Of a stretch of 64,000 bases of DNA, positions 17,006-25,318 are shown one piece after another. The stretch spans positions 62,001 through 126,000 of the forward strand of contig QXWW01000010.1 in assembly GCA_009911185.1 (NCBI GenBank), read 5' to 3'. Positions within the stretch are counted from its first letter, which is position 1; every line of letters begins with the position of its first letter. The notes beneath the pieces were generated by a model. It was not told where the DNA came from and ran no database searches. It saw only the letters and a program-made list of their open reading frames with translations. The translations under genes were made by a program, and so were the position numbers. The stretch comes from Lachnospiraceae bacterium (GTDB lineage: Bacteria > Bacillota > Clostridia > Lachnospirales > Lachnospiraceae).

Positions 17006-18391
17006 TTACTTACCGGAAAGATACTCGTCAATCCCCTGCGCCGCTGCCTTTCCCGCTCCCATAGCAAGGATTACGGTCGCCGCTCCGGTTACAGCGTCGC
17101 CTCCGGCAAACACGCCCGGTTTGCTGGTAGCTCCATTTTCCTCTTCTGCCACGATACATTTCCTGCGGTTAACCTCAAGTCCTTTTGTGGTCGAAGAAAT
17201 CAGCGGATTGGGAGAAGTTCCCAGGGACATAATTACCGTATCCAATTCCAGGTCAAACTCAGAGCCGGGAATCTCAATAGGGCTTCTTCTTCCGGACTCA
17301 TCCGGCTCTCCCAGTTCCATACGGATGCAGGTCATCCCCTTTACCCAGCCGTTCTCATCCACCAGAATCTCTGTAGGATTGGTGAGAAGATCAAAAATAA
17401 TACCTTCTTCTTTTGCATGGTGTACTTCCTCGACACGCGCCGGAAGTTCCGATTCGCTTCTGCGGTATACAATATGTACCTCGGCGCCCAGCCGCAGAGC
17501 TGTTCTGGCTGCATCCATTGCCACATTTCCGCCGCCTACCACTGCTACCTTTTTGCCCCTCATAATCGGCGTATCAAATTCCTCTTTAAACGCTTTCATC
17601 AGGTTATTCCTGGTAAGAAACTCATTCGCCGAAAATACGCCGTTTGCCTGTTCTCCAGGAATCCCCATAAATCTGGGAAGTCCGGCGCCGGAACCGATAA
17701 AGACAGCTTCAAAACCTTCCTCTTCCATCAGTTCGTCTATCGTGCCCGCCTTGCCAATAACCACGTTCGTCTCAATCTTCACACCCAGTGATTTCACATT
17801 TTCTATTTCTTTGGCCACAACCTCGCTCTTAGGAAGACGAAATTCTGGAATGCCGTAAATCAACACGCCGCCAGGCTCATGAAGAGCTTCAAAAATCGTT
17901 ACGTCATAGCCCATTTTGGCAAGGTCTCCAGCACAGGTCAATCCTGCCGGACCAGAACCAATCACAGCCACCTTATGATTTTTTTTCTCGGAAGCAGGCT
18001 CTGGCTTAATGTTATTTTCCCGCGCCCAATCAGCAGCAAAACGCTCCAGTTTGCCGATCGAAACCGGCTCTCCCTTAATTCCACGAATGCACTTTCCTTC
18101 ACACTGGCTCTCCTGGGGGCATACGCGCCCACAGACTGCCGGGAGAGCACTTGATTTACTGATCACCTGATATGCCTTATCAAAATTGCCCTCTTTCATC
18201 TGGGAAACAAAGCCTGGAATATCAATGGCTACGGGACAACCTTTGACACATTGTGCATTCTTGCAGTTCAAACATCTCTCTGCCTCTTCCATAGCTTCTT
18301 CTTTATTATATCCAAGACACACTTCGTCAAAATTTGCCGCGCGCACCTTCGGCTCCTGTTCTCTTACCGGCACTTTTTTTAATACATCCAT
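17006..18391 (-). CDS. nfnB: NADPH-side large subunit of NADH-dependent ferredoxin:NADP+ oxidoreductase
   Basis: 461 residues, GltD/glutamate-synthase-small-subunit fold. N-terminal Cys motifs for two 4Fe-4S clusters are CLNCKNAQCVKGCP and CGRVCPQESQCEGKC. FAD is bound by VIGSGPAGLTCAG and NADP by VVGGGNVAMDAARTA. It is often annotated as glutamate synthase small chain. The partner upstream is a PyrK-like FAD/2Fe-2S subunit whose stop overlaps this start (TAATG), which identifies the pair as NfnAB, the flavin-bifurcating complex linking NADH, NADPH and ferredoxin. Confidence 0.92.
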   Translation of the reverse strand: MDVLKKVPVREQEPKVRAANFDEVCLGYNKEEAMEEAERCLNCKNAQCVKGCPVAIDIPGFVSQMKEGNFDKAYQVISKSSALPAVCGRVCPQESQCEGKCIRGIKGEPVSIGKLERFAADWARENNIKPEPASEKKNHKVAVIGSGPAGLTCAGDLAKMGYDVTIFEALHEPGGVLIYGIPEFRLPKSEVVAKEIENVKSLGVKIETNVVIGKAGTIDELMEEEGFEAVFIGSGAGLPRFMGIPGEQANGVFSANEFLTRNNLMKAFKEEFDTPIMRGKKVAVVGGGNVAMDAARTALRLGAEVHIVYRRSESELPARVEEVHHAKEEGIIFDLLTNPTEILVDENGWVKGMTCIRMELGEPDESGRRSPIEIPGSEFDLELDTVIMSLGTSPNPLISSTTKGLEVNRRKCIVAEEENGATSKPGVFAGGDAVTGAATVILAMGAGKAAAQGIDEYLSGK

Positions 18392-19278
18392 TATTTGTCA
18401 CCTCCGCACTGTCCGCATCCGCCGTGATGGGTATCACCCTCCTGGAGCTTTAATATGCTTCTTCCTTCTTCTGTCTTATACATCTGCTGACGCTTCATAG
18501 CCTGGTCAAAATCTACCAGATGACCGTCAAACTCCGGTCCGTCCACACAGGCAAATTTGACCTCATCACCTACTGTTATACGGCAGGCTCCGCACATGCC
18601 CGTACCGTCTACCATAATAGGATTCAAGGATACCACCGTCGGAATCCCCAGCTTCTTTGTCAGCAAACAGACAAATTTCATCATAATCATCGGACCAATC
18701 GCAATACAAAGATCATATGTATTCCCATTTTTCACCAGTTCTTCCAACTGATTGGTTCCCATACCATGGAACCCATAACTGCCGTCATCCGTAGTAACAT
18801 AGAGATTTCCCGCAACTTTCTCCATCTCTTCCACCAGAATCAGCAAATCCTTTGTCTTGGAACCCATAATCACATCACAGTCCACGCCCTTCTCATGCAG
18901 CCATTTCACCTGAGGATATACAGGCGCAGTTCCTACGCCGCCCGCAATAAACACGATCTTTTTCTGCTTCAAATCCTCTAACGGCGCCTCCGTCAGTTCC
19001 GAAGCGCAGCCAAGCGGCCCTACAAAATCCTGGAATGCGTCTCCTTCCTCCAGACGCTCCATTCTCTGTGTGGAAGCTCCTACCGTCTGGAATACAATGG
19101 TAATGGTTCCTGCTTCCCTGTTATAATCACAGATAGTAAGCGGAATACGCTCACCCTCCTCATCCATTTTTACAATTACAAATTGCCCGGGCAGACAGGA
19201 TTTTGCCACACGGGGCGCTTTGACATCCATAAGAAAAATCTTGTCCGCCAGTTTTTTCTTCTTTACGATTGGGTACAT
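18391..19278 (-). CDS. nfnA: NADH-side small subunit of NADH-dependent ferredoxin:NADP+ oxidoreductase
   Basis: 295 residues, PyrK/ferredoxin-NADP reductase-like. FAD domain with PLTICDY, NAD domain with FIAGGVGTAPVYPQV, and a C-terminal 2Fe-2S motif (GTGMCGACRITV and a later Cys in KFACVDGPEF). GGAGG at 7 bases selects the ATG at 19278. With nfnB it forms the bifurcating Nfn complex. Alone, the sequence could be called a sulfide dehydrogenase or dihydroorotate dehydrogenase electron-transfer subunit. Confidence 0.92.
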   Translation of the reverse strand: MYPIVKKKKLADKIFLMDVKAPRVAKSCLPGQFVIVKMDEEGERIPLTICDYNREAGTITIVFQTVGASTQRMERLEEGDAFQDFVGPLGCASELTEAPLEDLKQKKIVFIAGGVGTAPVYPQVKWLHEKGVDCDVIMGSKTKDLLILVEEMEKVAGNLYVTTDDGSYGFHGMGTNQLEELVKNGNTYDLCIAIGPMIMMKFVCLLTKKLGIPTVVSLNPIMVDGTGMCGACRITVGDEVKFACVDGPEFDGHLVDFDQAMKRQQMYKTEEGRSILKLQEGDTHHGGCGQCGGDK

Positions 19279-19328
19279 ACTCAAACCTCCGCTTAAGTTC
19301 TCTTTGTGCAAATTACTATATCGTTTCT

Positions 19329-19357
19329 ATTCTAATATACTTCCTGTAAAATTTCAA
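19329..19357 (-). promoter_or_regulatory. Promoter of nfnAB-fprA
   Basis: TTGAAA (19352-19357), 17 bases, then TAGAAT (19329-19334) on the minus strand, about 50 bases before the nfnA start. Confidence 0.65.
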
Positions 19358-19442
19358 TGATTTTCTTTTTCGGTTTCCGCTCTCATAGGATTAATACTTT
19401 TATACCTTAACGTAACAAAATCTTTTCTCTCGATATACTATA

Positions 19443-19490
19443 GAAAAATAAAAACAGCAGCATGACTCTTGATAAAGCCAAACTGCTGTT
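19443..19490 (-). terminator. Terminator of the ECF sigma operon
   Basis: AACAGCAG and CTGCTGTT pair around a 22-base loop. On the minus strand the stem is followed by TTTTTATTTTTC. It lies 16 bases beyond the last gene of the operon. Confidence 0.75.
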
Positions 19491-19505
19491 CCCTTTACAG
19501 AATAT

Positions 19506-19805
19506 TTAATACATGAAGGTATAATTCATAAAATATTCCACCATACCCATTACCATGGCAAACCCTGTAAGCAGAAATACCAGAAATATTGCACCTTTAT
19601 CATATTTCAGCACCTCTGCCTCTTCTTCACCTTTACGGATATTCGAAGCAATAAGCTCTCCTCCCAGGCCAATGAGTACCAGAGGCCAAAGTCTCATAAT
19701 TACTTCCAGAGACAAAGGCGGATAAAACATATGCACCATAAACAAAATTCCAAAAAATATCATCAATATTCCACAGGTAATGCTTCCCACTCTTCTGGTT
19801 CTCAT
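19506..19805 (-). CDS. Small integral membrane protein, LiaF/DUF5668-like
   Basis: 99 residues from the ATG at 19805 (GGAGG upstream). Three hydrophobic segments are visible: ITCGILMIFFGILFMVHM, MRLWPLVLIGLGGELIA and a C-terminal one ending MVEYFMNYTFMY. The GILMIFFGILF...LWPLVLIGLG pattern is typical of the LiaI/LiaF-type (DUF5668) membrane module. It is the last gene of the sigma/anti-sigma operon and its start follows the preceding stop by one base, so it probably acts in the same envelope response. Confidence 0.75.
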   Translation of the reverse strand: MRTRRVGSITCGILMIFFGILFMVHMFYPPLSLEVIMRLWPLVLIGLGGELIASNIRKGEEEAEVLKYDKGAIFLVFLLTGFAMVMGMVEYFMNYTFMY

Positions 19806-19806
19806 A

Positions 19807-20337
19807 CTATCGTTCCTCCTGTCCCAGCGACTTGTCATCCAGCTCCCTCTTTTTGCCCCGGATCAGATTGATTCCTCCCCAAATGAAGAAAACAGCAATT
19901 GCCAATTGCGGAATTTCATCCACAATGCCCCAGTAAATCTCATTTGGAAACATCCAGCGCATATAATCCGTCACATTTCCCCACAAAATCACAATGCCAA
20001 TAACAATCAGCACCCAGGCAAATATATTATTCTTCTTTTTGTTCCATCTGTCGTTGGGAAGCACCCGGTCAAGATGAAACAGATAATCGTCCTCCAGGGC
20101 ATAAAATTCTTCATCAGACATTCCTCGTAAATTATGGACGTTGAAAAAACTATAACACCACAGAATTGGCAGAATAAATAGTACCGGCCCCATATTGAAA
20201 AATGCCGCCAAAAATATCAACAGCCAGAAAAACGCCATTATACTGACCCCCTGTTTCATAAATCCCATATACATTTCCCCTGCCCCCGGCACCAGGGAAA
20301 AGCAAAAAGTCAAAAATCCGCTCTTCTTTTTCGTCAT
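19807..20337 (-). CDS. Multi-pass membrane protein of the ECF sigma operon
   Basis: 176 residues with about four hydrophobic segments. The N-terminal FCFSLVPGAGEMYMGFMKQG resembles the start of TM2-domain-like proteins (P-GxG-xxYxG). A cytosolic stretch (FNVHNLRGMSDEEFYALEDD) separates the N- and C-terminal membrane halves. The gene is sandwiched between anti-sigma factor and DUF5668-like protein with almost no spacing. Precise function unknown. Confidence 0.75.
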   Translation of the reverse strand: MTKKKSGFLTFCFSLVPGAGEMYMGFMKQGVSIMAFFWLLIFLAAFFNMGPVLFILPILWCYSFFNVHNLRGMSDEEFYALEDDYLFHLDRVLPNDRWNKKKNNIFAWVLIVIGIVILWGNVTDYMRWMFPNEIYWGIVDEIPQLAIAVFFIWGGINLIRGKKRELDDKSLGQEER

Positions 20338-20341
20338 CTCG

Positions 20342-20998
20342 TTACCTCCTGATTTCTTCCTGTTTCGTCTCTTCTGTTTCTATACGGAACAATCCGTTGC
20401 TCAATTGATTCAAAAACGATGATATTTCTCCGCTTTTCTGTTTCAGGGTATCCACAACCCCCGGCTCTTTCATAACATTCTCTGAATCTTCTCTCTGCTC
20501 CTGCTGAATCTGCACCATATCAAGTTCCAGATCCTGAATATTTGACGTCACCATCAACAAAAATATGGACGCCATTACCGCAAGCCCCACCTTCAGACTG
20601 TACATAAGAAGCTGCATCTTATGTGAAGTTTCCTTAATGCGTATACTTGCCTGCACATCCATCTGACGGCTTCTGCGCAGTATCTCTTCCTTCAGATAGG
20701 CGGGCGGCTCAGATAACAGGGGGCGATTCCATACTCCGGCCTCTTTCGTACACTGAACCGGCTCTGTGACGTTTCCAGGTTCTGCAGCACCTCTTTCCAT
20801 CCAGTCACCAAACTGCTGCGCGCAAAACGTACAACTGCCAATATGCACAAAAAACTGTTCTTCCTCATGGCGCCTCATTCTCCCTGCCTGCCAGTCACAA
20901 AACAAATCGGAATTTACATGCCTATTCCTGGGACTGTCTGATTCCCGCAAGGCTGCCTGCTGTTTTTCTGATTCCATACTCTGTTTTCCAATCGTCAT
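20342..20998 (-). CDS. Membrane-bound anti-sigma factor with zinc-finger motif
   Basis: 218 residues. An N-terminal zf-HC2-like site, HIGSCTFCAQQF (HxxxCxxC), precedes a linker, one transmembrane helix near residue 130-155 (MYSLKVGLAVMASIFLLMV), and an extracytoplasmic tail rich in Gln/Glu. The start overlaps the sigma stop (ATGA), so the two are translationally coupled. It most likely holds the sigma factor inactive until an envelope signal arrives. Confidence 0.85.
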   Translation of the reverse strand: MTIGKQSMESEKQQAALRESDSPRNRHVNSDLFCDWQAGRMRRHEEEQFFVHIGSCTFCAQQFGDWMERGAAEPGNVTEPVQCTKEAGVWNRPLLSEPPAYLKEEILRRSRQMDVQASIRIKETSHKMQLLMYSLKVGLAVMASIFLLMVTSNIQDLELDMVQIQQEQREDSENVMKEPGVVDTLKQKSGEISSFLNQLSNGLFRIETEETKQEEIRR

Positions 20999-21504
20999 CT
21001 GAATGCCCTCCCTTCTACCATTTTTTTAATCATTCCTTTTGCCCGGTAGATCTGGGTCTGTACTGTCTTGATCCCCTTCTCTGTCTCCTCAGCGATTTCC
21101 TTCGCCGTCTTTTCCCGGTAAAAATGTTCCGTTGCAACTTCTTTGTAAGGACTTTTCAGGCTTTGACAGATAGCATAAACATAATCTTTGGATTCCTGTT
21201 GTAAATAGGTTTCCTCCGGACTTGCCGATTGGTCCTTTAATTCTTCAAAATAAGTATCTTCTTTCGGTTCCACACGTCTTTTTGCGCTTTTCAGAAAATC
21301 CAGACTCTTATTCGTGGCAATCCTGCATACCCATGCCTTCTCATAATCTCTTTGAAAGGTGGCAAGATTCTTATAAATGGATAAAAAAGTTTCCTGAGTC
21401 AGATCTTCTGCATCAAATTGGTTCCCTGTCATCTTCAGGCAGATAGAATATACCAGCCGTTCGTATGTATCCAGGAGATATCCAAAATATTCTTCTTTAT
21501 CGAT
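20995..21504 (-). CDS. ECF RNA polymerase sigma factor with non-canonical start codon
   Basis: Region 2 is clear (FDAEDLTQETFLSIYKNL) and region 4 is at the C-terminus (EIAEETEKGIKTVQTQIYRAKGMI). The first ATG (21432) would give only 145 residues and remove the start of region 2. The frame stays open upstream and encodes the expected beginning (IDKEEYFGYLLDTYERLVY). GGAGG lies eight bases before an ATC at 21504, exactly where the start should be, giving 169 residues. No ATG, GTG or TTG occurs between 21504 and 21432. Either ATC is used, or the base is a mutation or error. Confidence 0.8.
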   Translation of the reverse strand: MDKEEYFGYLLDTYERLVYSICLKMTGNQFDAEDLTQETFLSIYKNLATFQRDYEKAWVCRIATNKSLDFLKSAKRRVEPKEDTYFEELKDQSASPEETYLQQESKDYVYAICQSLKSPYKEVATEHFYREKTAKEIAEETEKGIKTVQTQIYRAKGMIKKMVEGRAFR

Positions 21505-21528
21505 TCTTCCCGCCTCCCTTGCTATTTG

Positions 21529-21552
21529 CAGTTCCTCTCGCCGGAGGAACTG
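21529..21552. promoter_or_regulatory. 9-bp inverted repeat upstream of the sigma factor ribosome site
   Basis: CAGTTCCTC and GAGGAACTG are perfect arms around six bases. It ends about 10 bases before the GGAGG of the sigma gene, a position suited to an operator or a 5' UTR hairpin. Confidence 0.45.
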
Positions 21553-21599
21553 TTTTCTATCTGTCTGTTTATTATAACGAGTATGAAAACCTTATGTCT

Positions 21600-22063
21600 T
21601 CAAAATTATGAAAATTAATAACAAAATTGGCAAGCACTCTTCAACTCTCCCGGCCACTCAGCCGGTATCACTGTAAAATCCCAAATCATTTAAATCAATA
21701 GACAATGTAGCCGTTAATTTATCGAGCAAGCGTTCCGTTCAGCCGGAATTTAGACTTGTGAGCTACTCGGTTCGTGTCAGTGCCAGGCGAAATTTCGACG
21801 GCGATGCCGTGGCATCATCTTGAAATTTCAATGACGCAATGGTGCGAATAAAGTCTTTCCTATAGAATAAAAAAGCGAACAAGTCCACATCAACTTCCTA
21901 AATCCCTCATTCATGAGGAACTTGGACGATTTGCTGCGCCGCGTGCAGTCGCTTTGCGACATATTTCCTTTTGCACGAGTGCGCATAAATGTTTTTTATC
22001 TTATAGGAAATACTCTTGCACATTAACGTAGCAAGGCATTTCCTATAAGATAAAAAAACTCCG
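21600..22063. repeat. Gene-free repeat block with 29-base repeat copy 2 and hairpin elements
   Basis: Contains the second 29-base repeat (21753-21781) and a GAAATTTC pair flanking a GCC/GGC stem (about 21789-21832). A half-unit ending TCTTTCCTATAGAATAAAAA follows (about 21850). A near-perfect inverted repeat lies at 21990-22063 with arms TTTTTTATCTTATAGGAAAT and ATTTCCTATAAGATAAAAAA. The last can serve as a terminator for rpsU (minus) and for anything arriving on plus. No gene was supported here. Confidence 0.55.
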
Positions 22064-22107
22064 CATTTCCTGTCATCCAGAAAATACGGAATTCTTTCAC
22101 ACAATTT

Positions 22108-22284
22108 TTAATTATATTTACGCTTTCTAGCTGCTTCGGATTTTTTCTTACGTCTTACGCTTGGCTTTTCGTAATGTTCTCTTTTACGAATTTCCTGCTG
22201 AATTCCTGCCTTGGCACAGTTTCTTTTGAATCTGCGTAAAGCGCTATCCAAAGTTTCGTTTTCTTTAACGATTACATTTGACAT
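22108..22284 (-). CDS. rpsU: 30S ribosomal protein S21
   Basis: 58 residues, start [20 protein letters not shown], with the basic C-terminus [19 protein letters not shown]. Full length for the family. It lies downstream of alaS on the same strand but has its own strong promoter. Confidence 0.97.
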   Translation of the reverse strand: MSNVIVKENETLDSALRRFKRNCAKAGIQQEIRKREHYEKPSVRRKKKSEAARKRKYN

Positions 22285-22363
22285 AGTCTCACACCTAACC
22301 TCCCTCCAGTTGCGTATTGTGCATATTCAACTGTTTGGGTCATATTTTATTGCACTATTAAAT

Positions 22364-22391
22364 ATTATAACAGATTTTTTCCGTAAGTCAA
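22364..22391 (-). promoter_or_regulatory. Promoter of rpsU
   Basis: TTGACT (22386-22391), 16 bases, then TATAAT (22364-22369) on the minus strand, 80 bases before the rpsU start. Confidence 0.8.
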
Positions 22392-22410
22392 CCATTTTCA
22401 ATGGAAAACT

Positions 22411-25068
22411 TTAGGAATTGATCTGCTTCTCCAAAGCAGCCTTCGCCTCTGCAATAGCGTCCGGGATTCCCGCCGGATGCTTCCCGCCGGCCTGGGCCAT
22501 ATTAGGACGTCCGCCGCCGCCGCCGCCAACCTTAGCGGCAATGGCTTTGATCAGATTGCCCGCATGTGCTCCTTTACCCATTGCTTCCTCCGTCGCCATC
22601 GCGACAAGATTCACCTTGCCGCCTTTTTCAGAAGCAAGCAGTATTACGCCTTCCTGCAGCTTATCTTTCAACTGGTCGCCCAATTCCCGCAGACCATTCA
22701 TATCCACATCGGGCACGTCAGCCGCCAGCAGCTTAACACCTTTGACCTCCGTTACCTGATCCATAACGTTCCCCAGCGCATCCTTTGCCGCTTTGCTCTT
22801 AAGAGAGTCATTTTCCGCCTGAAGCGCCTTCACATCTGCCCAGAGATGCTCTATTTTTTCCACCAGTCCCGCCGGATTCGTCTTTAACAGCTTTGCCGCC
22901 GCGGTAAGCGTTTCTTCTAATCTGTCATAATAGGCAAAAACGGCCTTGGAAGTCAATGCCTCAATACGACGCACCCCTGCCGCCACACCCGACTCAGATA
23001 CAATCTTAAAAGCGCTGATACTGCTGGTATTGCTTACATGGGTACCACCGCAAAGTTCAATGGAAAATTCTCCCATTTTCACCACACGGACAGAATCCCC
23101 GTATTTCTCTCCAAAAAGCGCCATAGCTCCCGTCTTTTTGGCCTCCTCCAACGTCATTACCTCTGTTACAACCGGGAGGGACGCTGCAATCTTTTCATTA
23201 ACCATATTCTCTACCCTGGCAATCTCCTCCGGGGTCATTGCTGCGAAATGAGAGAAGTCAAAACGCAGCCTGTCTGCATTTACATCAGATCCATGCTGCT
23301 CTACATGGCTTCCTAAAACTTCACGTAACGCTTTTTGCAGCAAATGTGTGGCGCTGTGATTTCTTCCGATAAGGGCTCGTTTCTCCGATTCTACCAAGAG
23401 TTCCACCTTATCGCCGATTTTGAACATTCCTGCCGTCACCCTGCCCACATGACCGATCCTTCCGCCCCTGAGATGAATGGTATCTTCCACCAGAAATTCA
23501 TTTTCTCCGGCACGAATGATGCCCGTATCTGCATTTTGCCCGCCCATGGTAGCATAAAAAGGCGTCTCCTGCACAATTACGGTTCCCCGTTCTCCATCAG
23601 ACAAAGCTTCCGTAAGTTCCGTCTCCGTAGTCAATACTGTTATCTCCGAGCTGTGTTTAAGCCTGTCATATCCCACAAACGCTGAGGTGACTTTTGTATC
23701 AATCGCATCGTATACCGTGGCGTCCGCTCCCATGTAATTAGTTTCTTTCCTGGCATTTCTCGCCTTAGTTCTTTGTTCTTCCATACAGGATGCAAACCCT
23801 TTTTCATCTATGGTAAAGCCCTTTTCTTCCAAAATCTCCTGCGTCAGATCCAGGGGGAACCCGTAAGTATCGTAGAGTTTGAAAGCGTTTTCGCCTGACA
23901 GTACACGCTCTTTGGCGTCTGCCATTTCCTCCTGCATTTGTGCCAGAATGCTTAAGCCCTGGTCAATGGTTTTATCAAATTTCTCTTCTTCCTGCGTCAA
24001 TACTTTAAATATAAATTCTTTTTTTTCTTCCAGTTCCGGATAGCCATCCCTGCTCTCTGCGATAACCGTTGCGCTTAAGTCGGCCAGGAATTTTCCATTA
24101 ATACCCAGCAATCTGCCATGACGGGCCGCACGGCGGATCAATCGCCTTAACACATAGCCCCTGCCTTCATTGGAAGGCATAATCCCATCAGAAATCATAA
24201 ATGTTGCCGAACGCATATGGTCGGTAATCAGACGGATAGAAACATCATCCGCTTCCTTTTTCTGATACGTCTTGCCAGATATTTCACATACCTTGTCCCG
24301 AATGGCTTTCATCGTATCCACATCAAATACGGAATCTACATCCTGCACTACCACCGCAAGGCGTTCCAGCCCCATTCCGGTATCAATGTTCTTATTGGCA
24401 AGCTCTTCATAATTACCATGCCCATCACCGTCAAATTGGGTAAATACGTTATTCCATACTTCCATAAAACGGTCGCAGTCACAGCCCACCTTGCAGTCTG
24501 GTTTTCCGCATCCATATTTTTCACCGCGGTCATAATATATTTCTGAACAGGGACCGCAGGGGCCTGCGCCATGCTCCCAGAAATTATCGCAATTTCCATT
24601 TTCATCCCGGTAAAATCGGGTAATCCTGTCTGCCGGAACGCCAACCTCTTTCGTCCAAATATCAAAGGCCTCATCGTCCTCTCCGTATATAGAAGGATAA
24701 AGCCGCTCCGGCTCCATGCCGATTACCCTGGTCAGAAACTCCCAGCTCCAGGCAATTGCCTCCCGTTTAAAATAGTCGCCAAAGGAAAAATTCCCCAGCA
24801 TTTCAAAAAAGGTCAGATGCCTGGCCGTCTTCCCCACATTTTCAATATCTCCGGTACGAATACATTTCTGGCAGGTAGTCACGCGTGTCTTAGGCGGAAT
24901 CTCCTGTCCAGTAAAATATGGCTTTAACGGCGCCATCCCCGCATTAATCAGCAGCAGGCTGTTATCATTGTGGGGCACCAGCGAAAAACTCTTCATGGCA
25001 AGGTGATCTTTGCTCTCAAAAAATTCCAGATACATCCTGCGCAGTTCATTTACTCCATACTTCTTCAC
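22411..25068 (-). CDS. alaS: Alanyl-tRNA synthetase
   Basis: 885 residues, normal length. N-terminal catalytic core (RRMYLEFFESKDHLAMKSFS, then GMAPLKPYFTG). Editing-domain zinc ligands are HSATH and CGGTH. The C-terminal glycine-rich tail (KVGGGGGGRPNMAQAGG) belongs to the C-Ala domain. Starts with GTG at 25068, nine bases after GGAGG. It lies 20 bases downstream of a 44-residue membrane peptide gene and shares its promoter. No T-box leader fits in the short upstream interval. Confidence 0.97.
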   Translation of the reverse strand: MKKYGVNELRRMYLEFFESKDHLAMKSFSLVPHNDNSLLLINAGMAPLKPYFTGQEIPPKTRVTTCQKCIRTGDIENVGKTARHLTFFEMLGNFSFGDYFKREAIAWSWEFLTRVIGMEPERLYPSIYGEDDEAFDIWTKEVGVPADRITRFYRDENGNCDNFWEHGAGPCGPCSEIYYDRGEKYGCGKPDCKVGCDCDRFMEVWNNVFTQFDGDGHGNYEELANKNIDTGMGLERLAVVVQDVDSVFDVDTMKAIRDKVCEISGKTYQKKEADDVSIRLITDHMRSATFMISDGIMPSNEGRGYVLRRLIRRAARHGRLLGINGKFLADLSATVIAESRDGYPELEEKKEFIFKVLTQEEEKFDKTIDQGLSILAQMQEEMADAKERVLSGENAFKLYDTYGFPLDLTQEILEEKGFTIDEKGFASCMEEQRTKARNARKETNYMGADATVYDAIDTKVTSAFVGYDRLKHSSEITVLTTETELTEALSDGERGTVIVQETPFYATMGGQNADTGIIRAGENEFLVEDTIHLRGGRIGHVGRVTAGMFKIGDKVELLVESEKRALIGRNHSATHLLQKALREVLGSHVEQHGSDVNADRLRFDFSHFAAMTPEEIARVENMVNEKIAASLPVVTEVMTLEEAKKTGAMALFGEKYGDSVRVVKMGEFSIELCGGTHVSNTSSISAFKIVSESGVAAGVRRIEALTSKAVFAYYDRLEETLTAAAKLLKTNPAGLVEKIEHLWADVKALQAENDSLKSKAAKDALGNVMDQVTEVKGVKLLAADVPDVDMNGLRELGDQLKDKLQEGVILLASEKGGKVNLVAMATEEAMGKGAHAGNLIKAIAAKVGGGGGGRPNMAQAGGKHPAGIPDAIAEAKAALEKQINS

Positions 25069-25088
25069 TACAACTTTCCTCCAACTGT

Positions 25089-25223
25089 CTATTTCTGTTC
25101 TTCTCCTGTCTTTGCATCCTTCCTGTCACGCAGCTTCTTACCCAGAAAAATTCCCACGCACGCTACTGCTGCATACATAACAACTTTCACTGCATACTGT
25201 ATAAATGAAACAAACATCGTCAT
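25089..25223 (-). CDS. 44-residue single-helix membrane peptide upstream of alaS
   Basis: ATG with AGGAGG five bases before. One transmembrane helix (YAVKVVMYAAVACVGIFLG), then a basic/acidic tail (KKLRDRKDAKTGEEQK). Only 20 bases separate it from alaS, and a good promoter lies just upstream. Function unknown; similar one-helix peptides precede housekeeping genes in related clostridia, which is family recollection rather than a checked fact. Confidence 0.7.
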   Translation of the reverse strand: MTMFVSFIQYAVKVVMYAAVACVGIFLGKKLRDRKDAKTGEEQK

Positions 25224-25245
25224 ATGCACCTCCTATCAAATGTTA

Positions 25246-25274
25246 ATATTACCATATGGTATCGTTGTTTTCAA
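25246..25274 (-). promoter_or_regulatory. Promoter of the membrane peptide-alaS operon
   Basis: TTGAAA (25269-25274), 17 bases, then TAATAT (25246-25251) on the minus strand, 23 bases before the peptide start. Confidence 0.65.
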
Positions 25275-25318
25275 GTATCAGAACGCTTCTGCCGGCTTCT
25301 TTCACTGTTTATTTCCCG

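Noticed and set aside
18520-18981. Long plus-strand ORF antisense to nfnA
   Set aside because: Shadow of a clearly conserved gene.
21907-22104. 65-codon minus-strand ORF downstream of rpsU
   Set aside because: Coincides with the terminator-like inverted repeat; Cys/Lys/Tyr pattern comes from the repeat arms.
25069-25318. T-box riboswitch before alaS
   Set aside because: The space upstream is filled by a 44-residue peptide gene and its promoter; no specifier or T-box sequence seen.
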